Assembly (NCBI GenBank): GCA_964572965.1
Contig: CAZNHL010000007.1
Span: forward strand, 1-64,000
Direction of reading: 5' to 3'
DNA length: 64,000 nucleotides
From: CAZNHL01 sp964572965
Lineage (GTDB): Bacteria; Bacteroidota; Bacteroidia; Cytophagales; UBA9547
The notes under the pieces are model-generated. The model was not told the DNA's origin. It did no database searches and saw nothing but the letters and a program-made list of their open reading frames with translations. Position 1 is the first letter of the stretch, and every line of letters starts with the position of its first letter. Positions 16,047-23,314 of the stretch are shown one piece after another. The translations under genes were made by a program, and so were the position numbers.

Positions 16047-18251
16047 ATGAAGACTAAAAAGAATAATCATTATAGCAAGGGCAAAGGTAAAGCCGGTTCC
16101 GAAAAAGCAAAAGACAAATCCGGACGTAAACCTGCCCATAATCTGATTGACAAATTAATGTTCTTACTGGATTCCGGTAAGTCAAAAGCATATTCATTTA
16201 AGCAATTATTGAAAAACCTAAGCCTTCGTTCTATGAATGAAAAGGCAGAACTGGCACAATTGCTTGAAAAATTAGAAAGCGAAGAGAAAATCAAATACAG
16301 CAATGGAGGCTACAAAACCCATTTTGAAAATGGCGAAGTGCTTGAAGGCCGTATTGATTTTGTAAACCCGCGTTACGCCTACGTTATAGTAGAAGGCCGT
16401 ACAGAAGATATTTTTGTCAATTCTTCCAATATGGAAGGGGCTATCGACGGAGATACTGTAAAGGTCATGATTTACCCGTTTGGCGGTAAAGGCCGCAAAC
16501 AGGAAGGTCGCGTTGTAGAAGTGGTTAAGCACGGACGCGACGAGTTTGTCGGTAAGATTGACATTCAGCATAAATATGCTTTCGTTATCCCTGATAACAA
16601 AAAGATGCACCAGGATATCTTTGTTAAGCTGGCCGATATTAACGGTGCGCAACACAAAGACAAAGTGGTTGTGAAAATTACCGAATGGCCTGTCGGTGAC
16701 AGAAAACCTGAAGGTAAAATTATTCAGGTATTGGGTAAAGCAGGAGAGAACGATGCTGAGATGAACTCCATCATGGCAGAATACGGTCTTCCGGTAGCCT
16801 TCCCGAAAGAAGTCAATGAAGAGTCTGAAGCTATTTCGGAAGTAATACCTCAGGACGAAATTGCCAAGCGTAAAGACTTCAGAAAAACGACTACATTTAC
16901 CATTGACCCTATTGATGCGAAAGATTTCGACGATGCCATTTCTGTTAAAAAACTGGATAATGGTTTGTATGAAATCGGTGTGCATATTGCAGACGTAACG
17001 CATTATGTGGTTGATGGAACTACGCTGGAAGCAGAAGCATTTAAACGCGCTACTTCCGTTTATCTGGTTGACAGGGTAGTACCTATGTTACCAGAGAAAC
17101 TTTCTAACGGATTGTGTTCATTACGCCCTCACGAAGACAAACTTACATTCTCGGCAGTTTTTGAAATTGACGATAATGGCAAAGTACATTCGCAGTGGTT
17201 TGGGCGTACCGTTATCCATTCAGACCGCAGATTCACATACGAAGAAGCACAGGAGCTGATAGAAGGTGGAGAAGGTGAATTGAAAGAAGAAGTACTTTTG
17301 TTGAATAGGTTGGCCTATGCCTTAAGAAAAGAGCGTTTCCAAAAAGGCTCTATTGCTTTCGAAACAGTAGAAGTGAAATTCAAACTGGATGAAAAAGGCG
17401 TTCCATTGGGCATTATCCCGAAAGTAAGAAAAGACGCTCATAAATTGGTTGAAGACTTCATGCTTTTAGCTAATAAAAAAGTAGCGGAGTTTGTCTATAA
17501 GCAGAAAAAAGCAGAAGAGACATTAACAATGGTTTATCGTACCCACGACGATCCTGATCCTGAAAAGTTGAAAACCTTTTCGATGTTTGCAAAGCGTTTT
17601 GGTCATAACTTTGATCCGGAAGAAGATCACCTACCACAGAATATGAACAGGCTAGCTGATGAAATTGAAGGCAAACCTGAGCAAAACCTGTTACAAAGTC
17701 TGGCTATCAGGTCAATGTCAAAAGCGAAGTATACCACAACACCTGATCCTCACTTTGGATTGGCGTTTGACCATTATACACATTTTACATCGCCGATACG
17801 ACGCTATCCCGATATGATGGTGCATCGTTTATTGCAACGTTATCTTGATAAGCAGCCAACAGCAAACAAAGCTGAGTATGAAGAGAAGTGTAAACATTCG
17901 TCCGACAGGGAAAAACTGGCTGCCGATGCAGAACGCGCTTCTATCAAATACAAGCAGGTAGAGTTTATGCGTCTGGTAGGTGGCGATAAAGTGTTTGACG
18001 GTATCGTTTCAGGAGTTACTGAATGGGGTGTGTTTGTTGAAATGACAGAGACGCGCTGTGAAGGCCTCGTGCGTATGTCTGAAATGACAGACGATTACTA
18101 TGAATTCGACCCTAACAACTACCGTGTAGTCGGCAGACGTTACAAAAAAGTGATTACTCTGGGCAGCGAAGTAAAGGTAAGGGTAAAGGCCACAGACCTT
18201 GACAAACGTACCATAGACCTGGCTTTTGTAAATGATGAATTAGGCCGATAA
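16047..18251 (+). CDS. rnr: Ribonuclease R
   Basis: This 3'-5' exoribonuclease of the RNB family degrades structured RNA. The 734-aa protein starts with a basic tail, then a winged-helix segment (about 25-85), cold-shock-type domains (about 85-240), and the RNB catalytic domain with the metal-binding DPIDAKDFDDAISV (about 287-300). ALRKERFQKGS lies inside the RNB region and SPIRRYPDMMVHR at its end. A C-terminal S1 domain follows (about 650-730, GIVSGVTEWGVFVEM). Length and order are canonical. It appears monocistronic, with a terminator at 18269-18306. Upstream, TTG-N17-TACTTTG (about 15981-16007) is a weak promoter candidate. Confidence 0.95.
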   Translation: MKTKKNNHYSKGKGKAGSEKAKDKSGRKPAHNLIDKLMFLLDSGKSKAYSFKQLLKNLSLRSMNEKAELAQLLEKLESEEKIKYSNGGYKTHFENGEVLEGRIDFVNPRYAYVIVEGRTEDIFVNSSNMEGAIDGDTVKVMIYPFGGKGRKQEGRVVEVVKHGRDEFVGKIDIQHKYAFVIPDNKKMHQDIFVKLADINGAQHKDKVVVKITEWPVGDRKPEGKIIQVLGKAGENDAEMNSIMAEYGLPVAFPKEVNEESEAISEVIPQDEIAKRKDFRKTTTFTIDPIDAKDFDDAISVKKLDNGLYEIGVHIADVTHYVVDGTTLEAEAFKRATSVYLVDRVVPMLPEKLSNGLCSLRPHEDKLTFSAVFEIDDNGKVHSQWFGRTVIHSDRRFTYEEAQELIEGGEGELKEEVLLLNRLAYALRKERFQKGSIAFETVEVKFKLDEKGVPLGIIPKVRKDAHKLVEDFMLLANKKVAEFVYKQKKAEETLTMVYRTHDDPDPEKLKTFSMFAKRFGHNFDPEEDHLPQNMNRLADEIEGKPEQNLLQSLAIRSMSKAKYTTTPDPHFGLAFDHYTHFTSPIRRYPDMMVHRLLQRYLDKQPTANKAEYEEKCKHSSDREKLAADAERASIKYKQVEFMRLVGGDKVFDGIVSGVTEWGVFVEMTETRCEGLVRMSEMTDDYYEFDPNNYRVVGRRYKKVITLGSEVKVRVKATDLDKRTIDLAFVNDELGR

Positions 18252-18268
18252 GGTTATCCGATAAACCG

Positions 18269-18306
18269 AAATCCCCTTGTAATAGCATATTGCAAGGGGA
18301 TTTTTT
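18269..18306 (+). terminator. Terminator of rnr
   Basis: Arms AAATCCCCTTG (18269-18279) and its complement (18293-18303) followed by a T6 run. Confidence 0.85.
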
Positions 18307-18311
18307 ATGCA

Positions 18312-18392
18312 GTAGTTTGTAGCGCTACGCTGGCGGCCCGTCCCCCGAAAAGGCCACTGGCGATGAAACTTAAAGGTGGGGGCGGGAGTAGG
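18312..18392. repeat. GC-rich palindromic patch
   Basis: A strikingly GC-rich stretch in an AT-rich spacer. It has the perfect palindrome GTAGCGCTAC (18319-18328), and an inverted pair CCCGTCCCCC (18337-18346) and GGTGGGGGCGGG (18375-18386). It looks like a REP-type element. No coding frame is convincing. Confidence 0.45.
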
Positions 18393-18424
18393 GTAAAATA
18401 AGGAAAGCTCTAATTCGAAATTGT

Positions 18425-18658
18425 ATGAACAAAGAAATAAAGTCAGGAACAATAACACTGTCAATCGGTGCAATTTTATCTTTTAATCCTTGGTTTTGGT
18501 TTTTGACATGGATTTTTATTCTGATAGGAATTGTCCGAATTTGGCGTTCCAAAGCAGTGTTAGGAGATAAGGTCAAGTGTACCTTAATCCCCATGTTAAT
18601 TGGTGTTATTCTTTGTGCTTTGTTTTACAATTTGGTTATGAAACATAAGTCTTTTTAG
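18425..18658 (+). CDS. Small two-span membrane protein, orphan
   Basis: 77 aa with two hydrophobic segments (about 10-38 and 56-71) separated by a basic loop (RIWRSKAVLGDKVK). The ATG at 18425 lies 33 bases after the GC-rich patch. I recognise no family. Hydrophobicity pattern, positive-inside loop and clean stop support a real gene, but the short length leaves doubt. It sits in an accessory-looking interval between rnr and the DUF559 region. Confidence 0.5.
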   Translation: MNKEIKSGTITLSIGAILSFNPWFWFLTWIFILIGIVRIWRSKAVLGDKVKCTLIPMLIGVILCALFYNLVMKHKSF

Positions 18659-18685
18659 TTTGTGAAGTGTTGTTAAAATGATAAA

Positions 18686-18928
18686 TTAACCTACACTAAG
18701 CTCCAATGGGTCATGCTTCTGTTCATCCTCCAGCTTATCCAGAAAAGTAAAGAGAAACATAAGGTCTGTTACTGTCTCATCAAACTCCAGCGGAAGTGAA
18801 TCGCCTTCATGATACATATAGTATAGAAAAATATCTCTAAGACTTCTGTTGAGCCTTTTTACCGGAAGCGTTTCCAAAAGTTCTTCCAGTGTATGAATGA
18901 GAATTGGGCTGGGCGTATGTTTATTCAT
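18686..18928 (-). CDS. Small acidic protein of unknown function
   Basis: 80 aa, rich in Leu, Glu and Asp and without hydrophobic segments, so probably a soluble helical cytoplasmic protein. It contains LEELLETLPVKRLNRSLRDI and a DKLEDEQKHDP tail. No family recognised. The weak -7-like element CCTTTG lies just upstream of the start on the minus strand. It is convergent with the small membrane protein gene. Confidence 0.5.
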   Translation of the reverse strand: MNKHTPSPILIHTLEELLETLPVKRLNRSLRDIFLYYMYHEGDSLPLEFDETVTDLMFLFTFLDKLEDEQKHDPLELSVG

Positions 18929-19047
18929 CTTTGCTGATTTTGTTTACACAAAGGTCAGAAACAACAACGAGAAAGGTGTCATATTATAAGTTGACAGAGT
19001 AATTTTTAAAACCTTTCAAAAACGATAACATTATGAGAAAAAGAATC

Positions 19048-19098
19048 TGGCGTAGCCACTCTCCTCCGCCGGCGGAGGTGCTCGAAGAGCGGAGGTGG
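19048..19098 (+). repeat. Two-hairpin GC-rich element, copy 1
   Basis: 51 bases starting TGGCGTAGCCACTCT. Hairpin A is a perfect 16-base palindrome (19063-19078, CCTCCGCC and complement). Hairpin B is GCTC-GAA-GAGC (19080-19090), followed by GGAGGTGG. It matches the complement of 19719-19769 at 44 of 51 positions. The 390-base interval 18929-19318 holds only this copy, copy 2 and plain AT-rich sequence. Confidence 0.8.
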
Positions 19099-19147
19099 AA
19101 AATTGTTGCTCCAAAATTAAGTTGGTTGGTCGTCATAGGGCATTTGT

Positions 19148-19195
19148 CCACCTCCCCGCTTTGCGGACCTCTGCCAGCGGAGGAGACTCTCTGGT
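19148..19195 (-). repeat. Two-hairpin GC-rich element, copy 2
   Basis: This copy is inverted relative to copy 1 and separated from it by 49 bases. On its minus strand hairpin A is CCTCCGC-TG-GCAGAGG (one mismatch) and hairpin B is CCGC-AAA-GCGG, then GGAGGTGG. The hairpin B stem differs from both other copies yet remains paired. Confidence 0.75.
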
Positions 19196-19318
19196 ACTGA
19201 ATTGGGTAATCAAACTGCATTCAGACTTATTAGGTCAACGCACCTACCGCAAGAAAAACTTACATTATCCCATTTTCATCGTTTCCAGTATATAACTTAG
19301 CAGCTCATTTTTACTGCT

Positions 19319-19705
19319 ATGGAACCAGCTACTCCGGATAATAATTACAACTATAACCCGCGGCTCCAGCCCAATGCACATCGTCTGCGTTATACTATGA
19401 CGCATGCGGAAGCTACATTGTGGAAATATGCTTTAAGGGAAGGACAAATGCGGGGTTATACTTTCAGAAGGCAAAGGCCAGTACTCAATTACATTGCAGA
19501 TTTTCTTTGTAAAGAACTTTTGTTGGTTATTGAAGTTGATGGCGTTTCTCATACCTGGGAAACTACGGTTGAGAAAGATGAAAGGAAGCTGGCAGACTTA
19601 GAAGCAGTGGGGTTTACTATACTCAGGTTTACTGATGAGGAAGTGTTGACTGGAATAAATGCTGTTATAAGGTCGATAGAAGGGTGGATTGATGATAATC
19701 GATAG
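19319..19705 (+). CDS. DUF559 (Vsr-like PD-(D/E)XK) endonuclease domain protein
   Basis: 128-aa single-domain protein. DUF559 belongs to the Vsr-like restriction-endonuclease fold; its biological role is not established. Visible motifs are THAEATLWKYALREG (about 28-42) with a conserved Glu, RRQRP (50-54), and the metal-site pair D61 (NYIADF) and E72-V-D74 (IEVDG). H78 and the basic helix DERKLADLEAVGF follow, then ILRFTDEEVL. All likely active-site residues are present. The ATG at 19319 is the first in frame. The gene is flanked by three copies of a two-hairpin repeat, the rightmost only 14 bases after the stop. Confidence 0.85.
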   Translation: MEPATPDNNYNYNPRLQPNAHRLRYTMTHAEATLWKYALREGQMRGYTFRRQRPVLNYIADFLCKELLLVIEVDGVSHTWETTVEKDERKLADLEAVGFTILRFTDEEVLTGINAVIRSIEGWIDDNR

Positions 19706-19718
19706 TGTTACTGAATAT

Positions 19719-19769
19719 CCACCTCCGGCCTTTGGCCACCTCCGCCAGCGGAGGAGAGTGGCTGCGCCA
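19719..19769 (-). repeat. Two-hairpin GC-rich element, copy 3
   Basis: Inverted relative to copy 1. On the minus strand it starts TGGCGCAGCCACTCT, hairpin A is CCTCCGC-TG-GCGGAGG and hairpin B is GGCC-AAA-GGCC, ending GGAGGTGG. It matches copy 1 at 44 of 51 positions. Most differences are paired changes in hairpin B. Confidence 0.8.
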
Positions 19770-19807
19770 ACTTGTAAATATGGAACTTTAAGCTTAGAAA
19801 AGACATT

Positions 19808-20098
19808 TTACGTTATTTTTAGAAGCCCTCGATTATATACATCTTCAAACTTCGTTTTTAGAATCGTTATTAGCTCTGGCTGCATAAAGTCATACTCGTC
19901 AGGTATGTAGAGACATACTATTCTCTTATTGTTGTAAATCTCCCTGTATTTCTTTTGAATGGTATTGCGATGGTGTTTTTCCATTACTATTACTGTATCG
20001 GCCCAGTTTAATAGTTCAGGAGTAAGTACTGTATTGGCATTTTTGTCTGTTCCAGCAGATAAAATCTCAAACCGGTCATCAGTAGAGACGCGATTCAT
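19808..20098 (-). pseudogene. Low-molecular-weight protein tyrosine phosphatase-like, 5'-truncated
   Basis: The 96-aa frame matches the C-terminal two thirds of a short LMW phosphatase-like family: SAGTDKNA, LLNWADTVIVMEKHH and CLYIPDEYDFMQPELITIL. Members normally open with a phosphate-binding P-loop of the CxxNxxRS type within the first 15 residues. That loop is absent, and the first codons (MNRVST) come from a REP-like palindrome at 20082-20125. The truncation point coincides with the palindrome, so the gene was probably broken by its insertion or a rearrangement there. Without the catalytic Cys it should be inactive. Confidence 0.7.
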
Positions 20099-20125
20099 CG
20101 CGTCTCAGATGAATTACGTCTCTAC
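20082..20125. repeat. REP-like palindrome (GAGACGCGAT family)
   Basis: Core GAGACGCGAT-TC-ATCGCGTCTC (20085-20106) has perfect 10-base arms. An outer pair GTAGAGACG (20082-20090) and CGTCTCTAC (20117-20125) is also perfect. It supplies the stop codon of the upstream glutamate-synthase-like gene (20124-20122) and the apparent start of the phosphatase remnant. Confidence 0.8.
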
Positions 20126-21692
20126 GAATGCTGTGTAAGAATATCAGGGAAATACTTGTTTTCAATTTTCTCGAATTCATCACCTTTCATGAACATGTCG
20201 ATAGAGATATCTTCCAGTTTTGTATGTCCGGCAGCTGCCAGCAGTTCCATGGCGGCATGCAGTGTGTTTTTATGGAAATAATAGGCTCTTTCTTTTTTGT
20301 CGGTAACATCAAGGCCTTTCATGAGCATTTTGTCTTGTGTGGCTACACCCGCAGGGCATTCGTTAGTATTGCAACGCAATGCCTGTATACAGCCTATTGA
20401 GAATAAAAACCCGCGGGCACTATTGCACAAATTTGCTCCGAGGGCAAGCATTTTAAGTACCATCATGCCGGTCATTACTTTACCGGATGCAATTACTTTT
20501 ATATCGTTACGTACTCCGTATTTCTGTAATGTCTGGTGTACGAAAATCAATGCAGGCTGTAAAGGCATACCAACACTGTCGGTGAACTCAAGCGGAGCAG
20601 CGCCGGTGCCTCCTTCGGCGCCATCTATAGTAATAAAGTCTGGTTTGATACCTGTTTCCTGCATTTTTTCACAGATGGTAATAAACTCATCTGTACGGCC
20701 AATACATAGTTTAAAACCTATTGGTTTCCCTTCACTTAGTTCTCGCAGTGTTTTTACAAAACGTAACAATCCCTCAGCATCAGAGAAGGTCGAGTGACCC
20801 GGAGGAGAAAGTATTTGAGTNNNNNNNNNNAGGATGGATGGAGCAGCCCTGCGCTATCGTGACGAGGAGAAAGTATTTGAGTATGTGGTTCTACGAGACG
20901 TATTTTGGCAACTTCCTCGGTGTTTTTAACAGCAGGCAAAACACCCCCATGGCCGGGCTTGGCTCCCTGAGAGAGTTTGATCTCAATCATTTTAACCTCT
21001 GGTAACAAAGCTCTTTCTTTAAAGCTGACCGGATCAAATTGGCCATCAGCAGTTCTGCAACCGAAATAACCTGTCCCAATCTGCCAGACAATATCCCCAC
21101 CCCTGCGGTGGTGGTCAGAGAGACCGCCTTCGCCTGTATTGTGATAAAAATTGCCTTTTTTAGCACCCATATTCAGGGCTCTTACCGCATTTTCGCTCAA
21201 AGATCCGAAGCTCATAGCAGAAATATTGAGTAATGAAGCTGAATAAGGTTGTTTACAGTCAGGGCCACCGACAATCACGCGTGGAGGATGTTCCATAACT
21301 GCTGCAGGAAAGATAGAGTGTTTTAACCCTTCATATTTAGCAATGTTGATGTCAAGCTGAGTTCCGAATGGCCGGGTATCCTGTACATTTTTTGCGCGTT
21401 GGTAAACCAATGCCCGCTCGTTACGGGAGAATGGACGTCCGTCTGTATTCCTTTCGATAAAATATTGTTGGATTTCCGGAGAGATAGATTCCAGCAAATA
21501 GCGTAGGCGACCGAGCAAGGGGAAATTTTTGCGTATGGCATGTTTAGTTTGGTATGCGTCATACAAACCAAGTAGAAATAAACTGCCTATGATAATTGCA
21601 ACTGTAATAGTACCAATGCCGGGAAAAAAACTGGCAACAAGATAGGAGACAAGAACCAAAGGTATACCGATCCAGAAAAACAAATTCCTCAT
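20122..21692 (-). CDS. FMN-binding glutamate synthase family protein, split by a scaffold gap
   Basis: The protein resembles the FMN/Fe-S synthase domain of glutamate synthase large subunits, in the stand-alone GltB2-like form with two N-terminal membrane segments (about 3-42). Visible motifs are NISAMSFGSLSENAVRALN, NTGEGGLS, KPGHGGVLP, TIDGAEGGTGAAPLEF and the Fe-S/FMN region CNTNECPAGVATQ. The gap at 20821-20830 and a 19-base direct repeat break the frame. Removing 20821-20882 joins EPHTQILSP to PGHSTFSDAEGLLRF without a shift, giving about 502 aa. There is no amidotransferase domain, so it may be an oxidoreductase rather than a true GOGAT. It is divergent from trx. Confidence 0.85.
20821..20882. 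other. Scaffold gap (10 N) with duplicated contig end
   Basis: Ten Ns at 20821-20830 are followed by 33 unmatched bases (20831-20863) and a second copy of GAGGAGAAAGTATTTGAGT (20802-20820 and 20864-20882). Deleting 20821-20882 restores one continuous reading frame, so this block is probably an assembly artefact. Confidence 0.8.
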
Positions 21693-21791
21693 AGTTATTA
21701 ATATTTACTGCTTGAACGTTAAAACAGGCATGAGGATACATGTTTTAAGGAAATAAATCTTTTTAAGGAGAAGTTTGAACTCTTTTATATA

Positions 21792-21809
21792 AACAAATGT
21801 ATATATGTT
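21792..21809. promoter_or_regulatory. Candidate operator / promoter region between gltB2-like and trx genes
   Basis: AACAAATGTATATATGTT is an imperfect 18-base palindrome. It overlaps TACATTTG on the minus strand (21801-21794), a perfect -7 box for the glutamate-synthase-like gene, though no -33 TTG lies at normal distance. It could be the site of the ArsR protein encoded at 22180; this is inference. Confidence 0.3.
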
Positions 21810-21829
21810 AATAATAAAATATATGTATT

Positions 21830-22141
21830 ATGGCAGTCGATAAAAAATCATTCGAAGACATTATTAAAGATAGTCCTGTTCCTGTATTAGTAGACTTCTA
21901 TGCTACTTGGTGCGGGCCATGCCAGGCAATGGCTCCGGCTTTAGAGCAGGTGGCCAATGACCTGCATGGCGAAGCTAAAATCCTGAAAGTAGATATAGAC
22001 CGCAATCCTAATGCTGCGGCACATTTCAGGGTGCAGTCTGTTCCTACGTTGATTATTTTCAAAAATGGGGAACAGGTATGGAGAGGTTCGGGGGCAATGC
22101 CGGCTTTCCAGTTGAAACAATTGCTTGCTCAATACAAATAA
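21830..22141 (+). CDS. Thioredoxin
   Basis: 103-aa classical thioredoxin with the redox site WCGPC (27-31), buried Asp in VDFYA, cis-Pro in SVPTLIIF and the C-terminal Gly region. No signal peptide, so cytoplasmic. It reduces protein or small-molecule disulfides. Here it opens the ArsR/TauE/persulfide dioxygenase cluster, where a thioredoxin can release sulfide from persulfides; that role is inferred from context. The genome very likely has other thioredoxins, so I do not assign trxA. An AT-rich leader precedes the ATG. Confidence 0.92.
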   Translation: MAVDKKSFEDIIKDSPVPVLVDFYATWCGPCQAMAPALEQVANDLHGEAKILKVDIDRNPNAAAHFRVQSVPTLIIFKNGEQVWRGSGAMPAFQLKQLLAQYK

Positions 22142-22179
22142 GCAGCTAAAAGCTATTAAACATTATATCTAAGGGATTT

Positions 22180-22488
22180 ATGGAATCAACGGTTAGTTTA
22201 AGAATTAATACTGAGAAGCTCGAACGGGCTGCTCATGTATTGAAAGCTGTGGCGCATCCCGCCCGGATTTCTATTGTGGATTTACTGGACCAGTGTGAGC
22301 GGCTTTGTGTCGGTGATATACAGGAAAAACTGGGTATGGAACAGGCTTTACTTTCGCATCATCTGATCAATATGCGTGACAAAGGAATCCTGAAAACGGA
22401 GCGTAGCGGCAAAAATATTTACTATTCTTTAACCGACCGCACGATTACCAAAATTATCCAATGTATTAATGACTGTGATAAATTTTAG
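22180..22488 (+). CDS. ArsR/SmtB-family regulator, likely persulfide- or thiol-sensing
   Basis: 102-aa winged-helix repressor with KAVAHPARISIVDLL (helix 2-3 region), the recognition helix MEQALLSHHLINMRDKGIL and wing RSGKNIYYSL. Cysteines at 39, 43, 95 and 99 could form redox or metal sites. Sulfane-sulfur sensors of this superfamily (BigR, SqrR) use a Cys pair and control persulfide dioxygenase and TauE-type genes, exactly its neighbours here. It probably represses this operon until sulfane sulfur accumulates. It is 38 bases after trx and 5 bases before the exporter gene. Confidence 0.85.
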   Translation: MESTVSLRINTEKLERAAHVLKAVAHPARISIVDLLDQCERLCVGDIQEKLGMEQALLSHHLINMRDKGILKTERSGKNIYYSLTDRTITKIIQCINDCDKF

Positions 22489-22493
22489 GTGAT

Positions 22494-23285
22494 ATGACAG
22501 GCTATTTGCTGGCATTGTTGATAGGTGTTTTATTAGGTATTGTAGGAGCTGGAGGCTCCATTCTTACAATTCCGGTACTGGTATATGTAGTGGGAATGTC
22601 AGCTGTAACGGCTACGAGTTATTCGCTTTTTATTGTAGGTACAACGGCGCTGGTAGGGGCCTGGGGTTATTGGAAAAAGGGATTGCTGCATATGAAGACA
22701 GCCTTTGTTTTTGTAGTGCCTTCTGTTGTTACTGTTGTGTTAGTCAGAAAGCTGATCTTGCCGGCTATACCTGATATTATAGGGTCATGGGGAAAGCTGG
22801 TTTTTACCAAAGATGAAATGCTGCTGATTTTATTCAGTGTATTTATGTTACTGGCTTCTTTCAATATGATCAGGGCAAAATGTGTCAATTGTGATAATGA
22901 TGAATTGGATAATATCAGTTTCAACTATGGACTCATTTTTATTGTTGGAATATTGGTAGGAACGATTACAGGTTTGCTTGGGGCCGGAGGAGGTTTTTTA
23001 ATTGTTCCGGCTCTGGTATTACTGGTTAATCTGCCTATGCGTTTTGCAGTGGGTACATCCCTGATGATTATTGCTGTAAACTCCTTGATTGGTTTTGCAG
23101 GAGATTTGACACATCTCGACCATGTCGATTGGCCCTTTTTGCTGTCATATGCAGCATTGGCTGTTGCGGGTATTTTTGTAGGTGAAAAAATTGCACTGAA
23201 AGTGAGACCAGACCAGCTTAAAATATGGTTTGGCTGGTTTGTATTAGCAATGGGTATTGTTATTCTGATTGAACAGTTTTTATAA
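22494..23285 (+). CDS. TauE/SafE-family sulfite/organosulfonate exporter
   Basis: 263-aa polytopic inner-membrane protein with about eight hydrophobic segments and the duplicated family motif (GIVGAGGSILTIPVLVYV near the start; GLLGAGGGFLIVPALVLLV near 160). Family members export sulfite or sulfoacetate, or take up organosulfonates. In this operon export of sulfite made by the adjacent persulfide dioxygenase is the natural role, inferred from context. A loop Cys pair (KCVNC) is present. Confidence 0.9.
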   Translation: MTGYLLALLIGVLLGIVGAGGSILTIPVLVYVVGMSAVTATSYSLFIVGTTALVGAWGYWKKGLLHMKTAFVFVVPSVVTVVLVRKLILPAIPDIIGSWGKLVFTKDEMLLILFSVFMLLASFNMIRAKCVNCDNDELDNISFNYGLIFIVGILVGTITGLLGAGGGFLIVPALVLLVNLPMRFAVGTSLMIIAVNSLIGFAGDLTHLDHVDWPFLLSYAALAVAGIFVGEKIALKVRPDQLKIWFGWFVLAMGIVILIEQFL

Positions 23286-23314
23286 AGGGTATACGGGATT
23301 AAAATAAACAAATT

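Larger units (their letters stand above)
19048..19769 (+). mobile_element. Candidate DUF559 nuclease element bounded by inverted two-hairpin repeats
   Basis: A DUF559 gene (19319-19705) lies between inverted copies of a 51-base two-hairpin repeat (19048-19098 and 19719-19769), with a third copy at 19148-19195 in the same orientation as the right end. The total is 722 bases. No target-site duplication is evident at the outer edges. By analogy with RAYT/REP pairs, the nuclease may act on the hairpins. That is inference; mobility is not shown by this single locus. Confidence 0.35.

Noticed and set aside
16272..17003. Long minus-strand frame inside rnr
   Set aside because: Antisense shadow of a well-conserved gene with no recognisable domain.
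20721..21005. Plus-strand frame across the second gap
   Set aside because: It contains Ns and lies opposite conserved glutamate-synthase coding sequence.
20122..21692. Glutamate-synthase-like gene as a frameshifted pseudogene
   Set aside because: The break coincides with Ns and a duplicated contig end; removing that block restores the frame.
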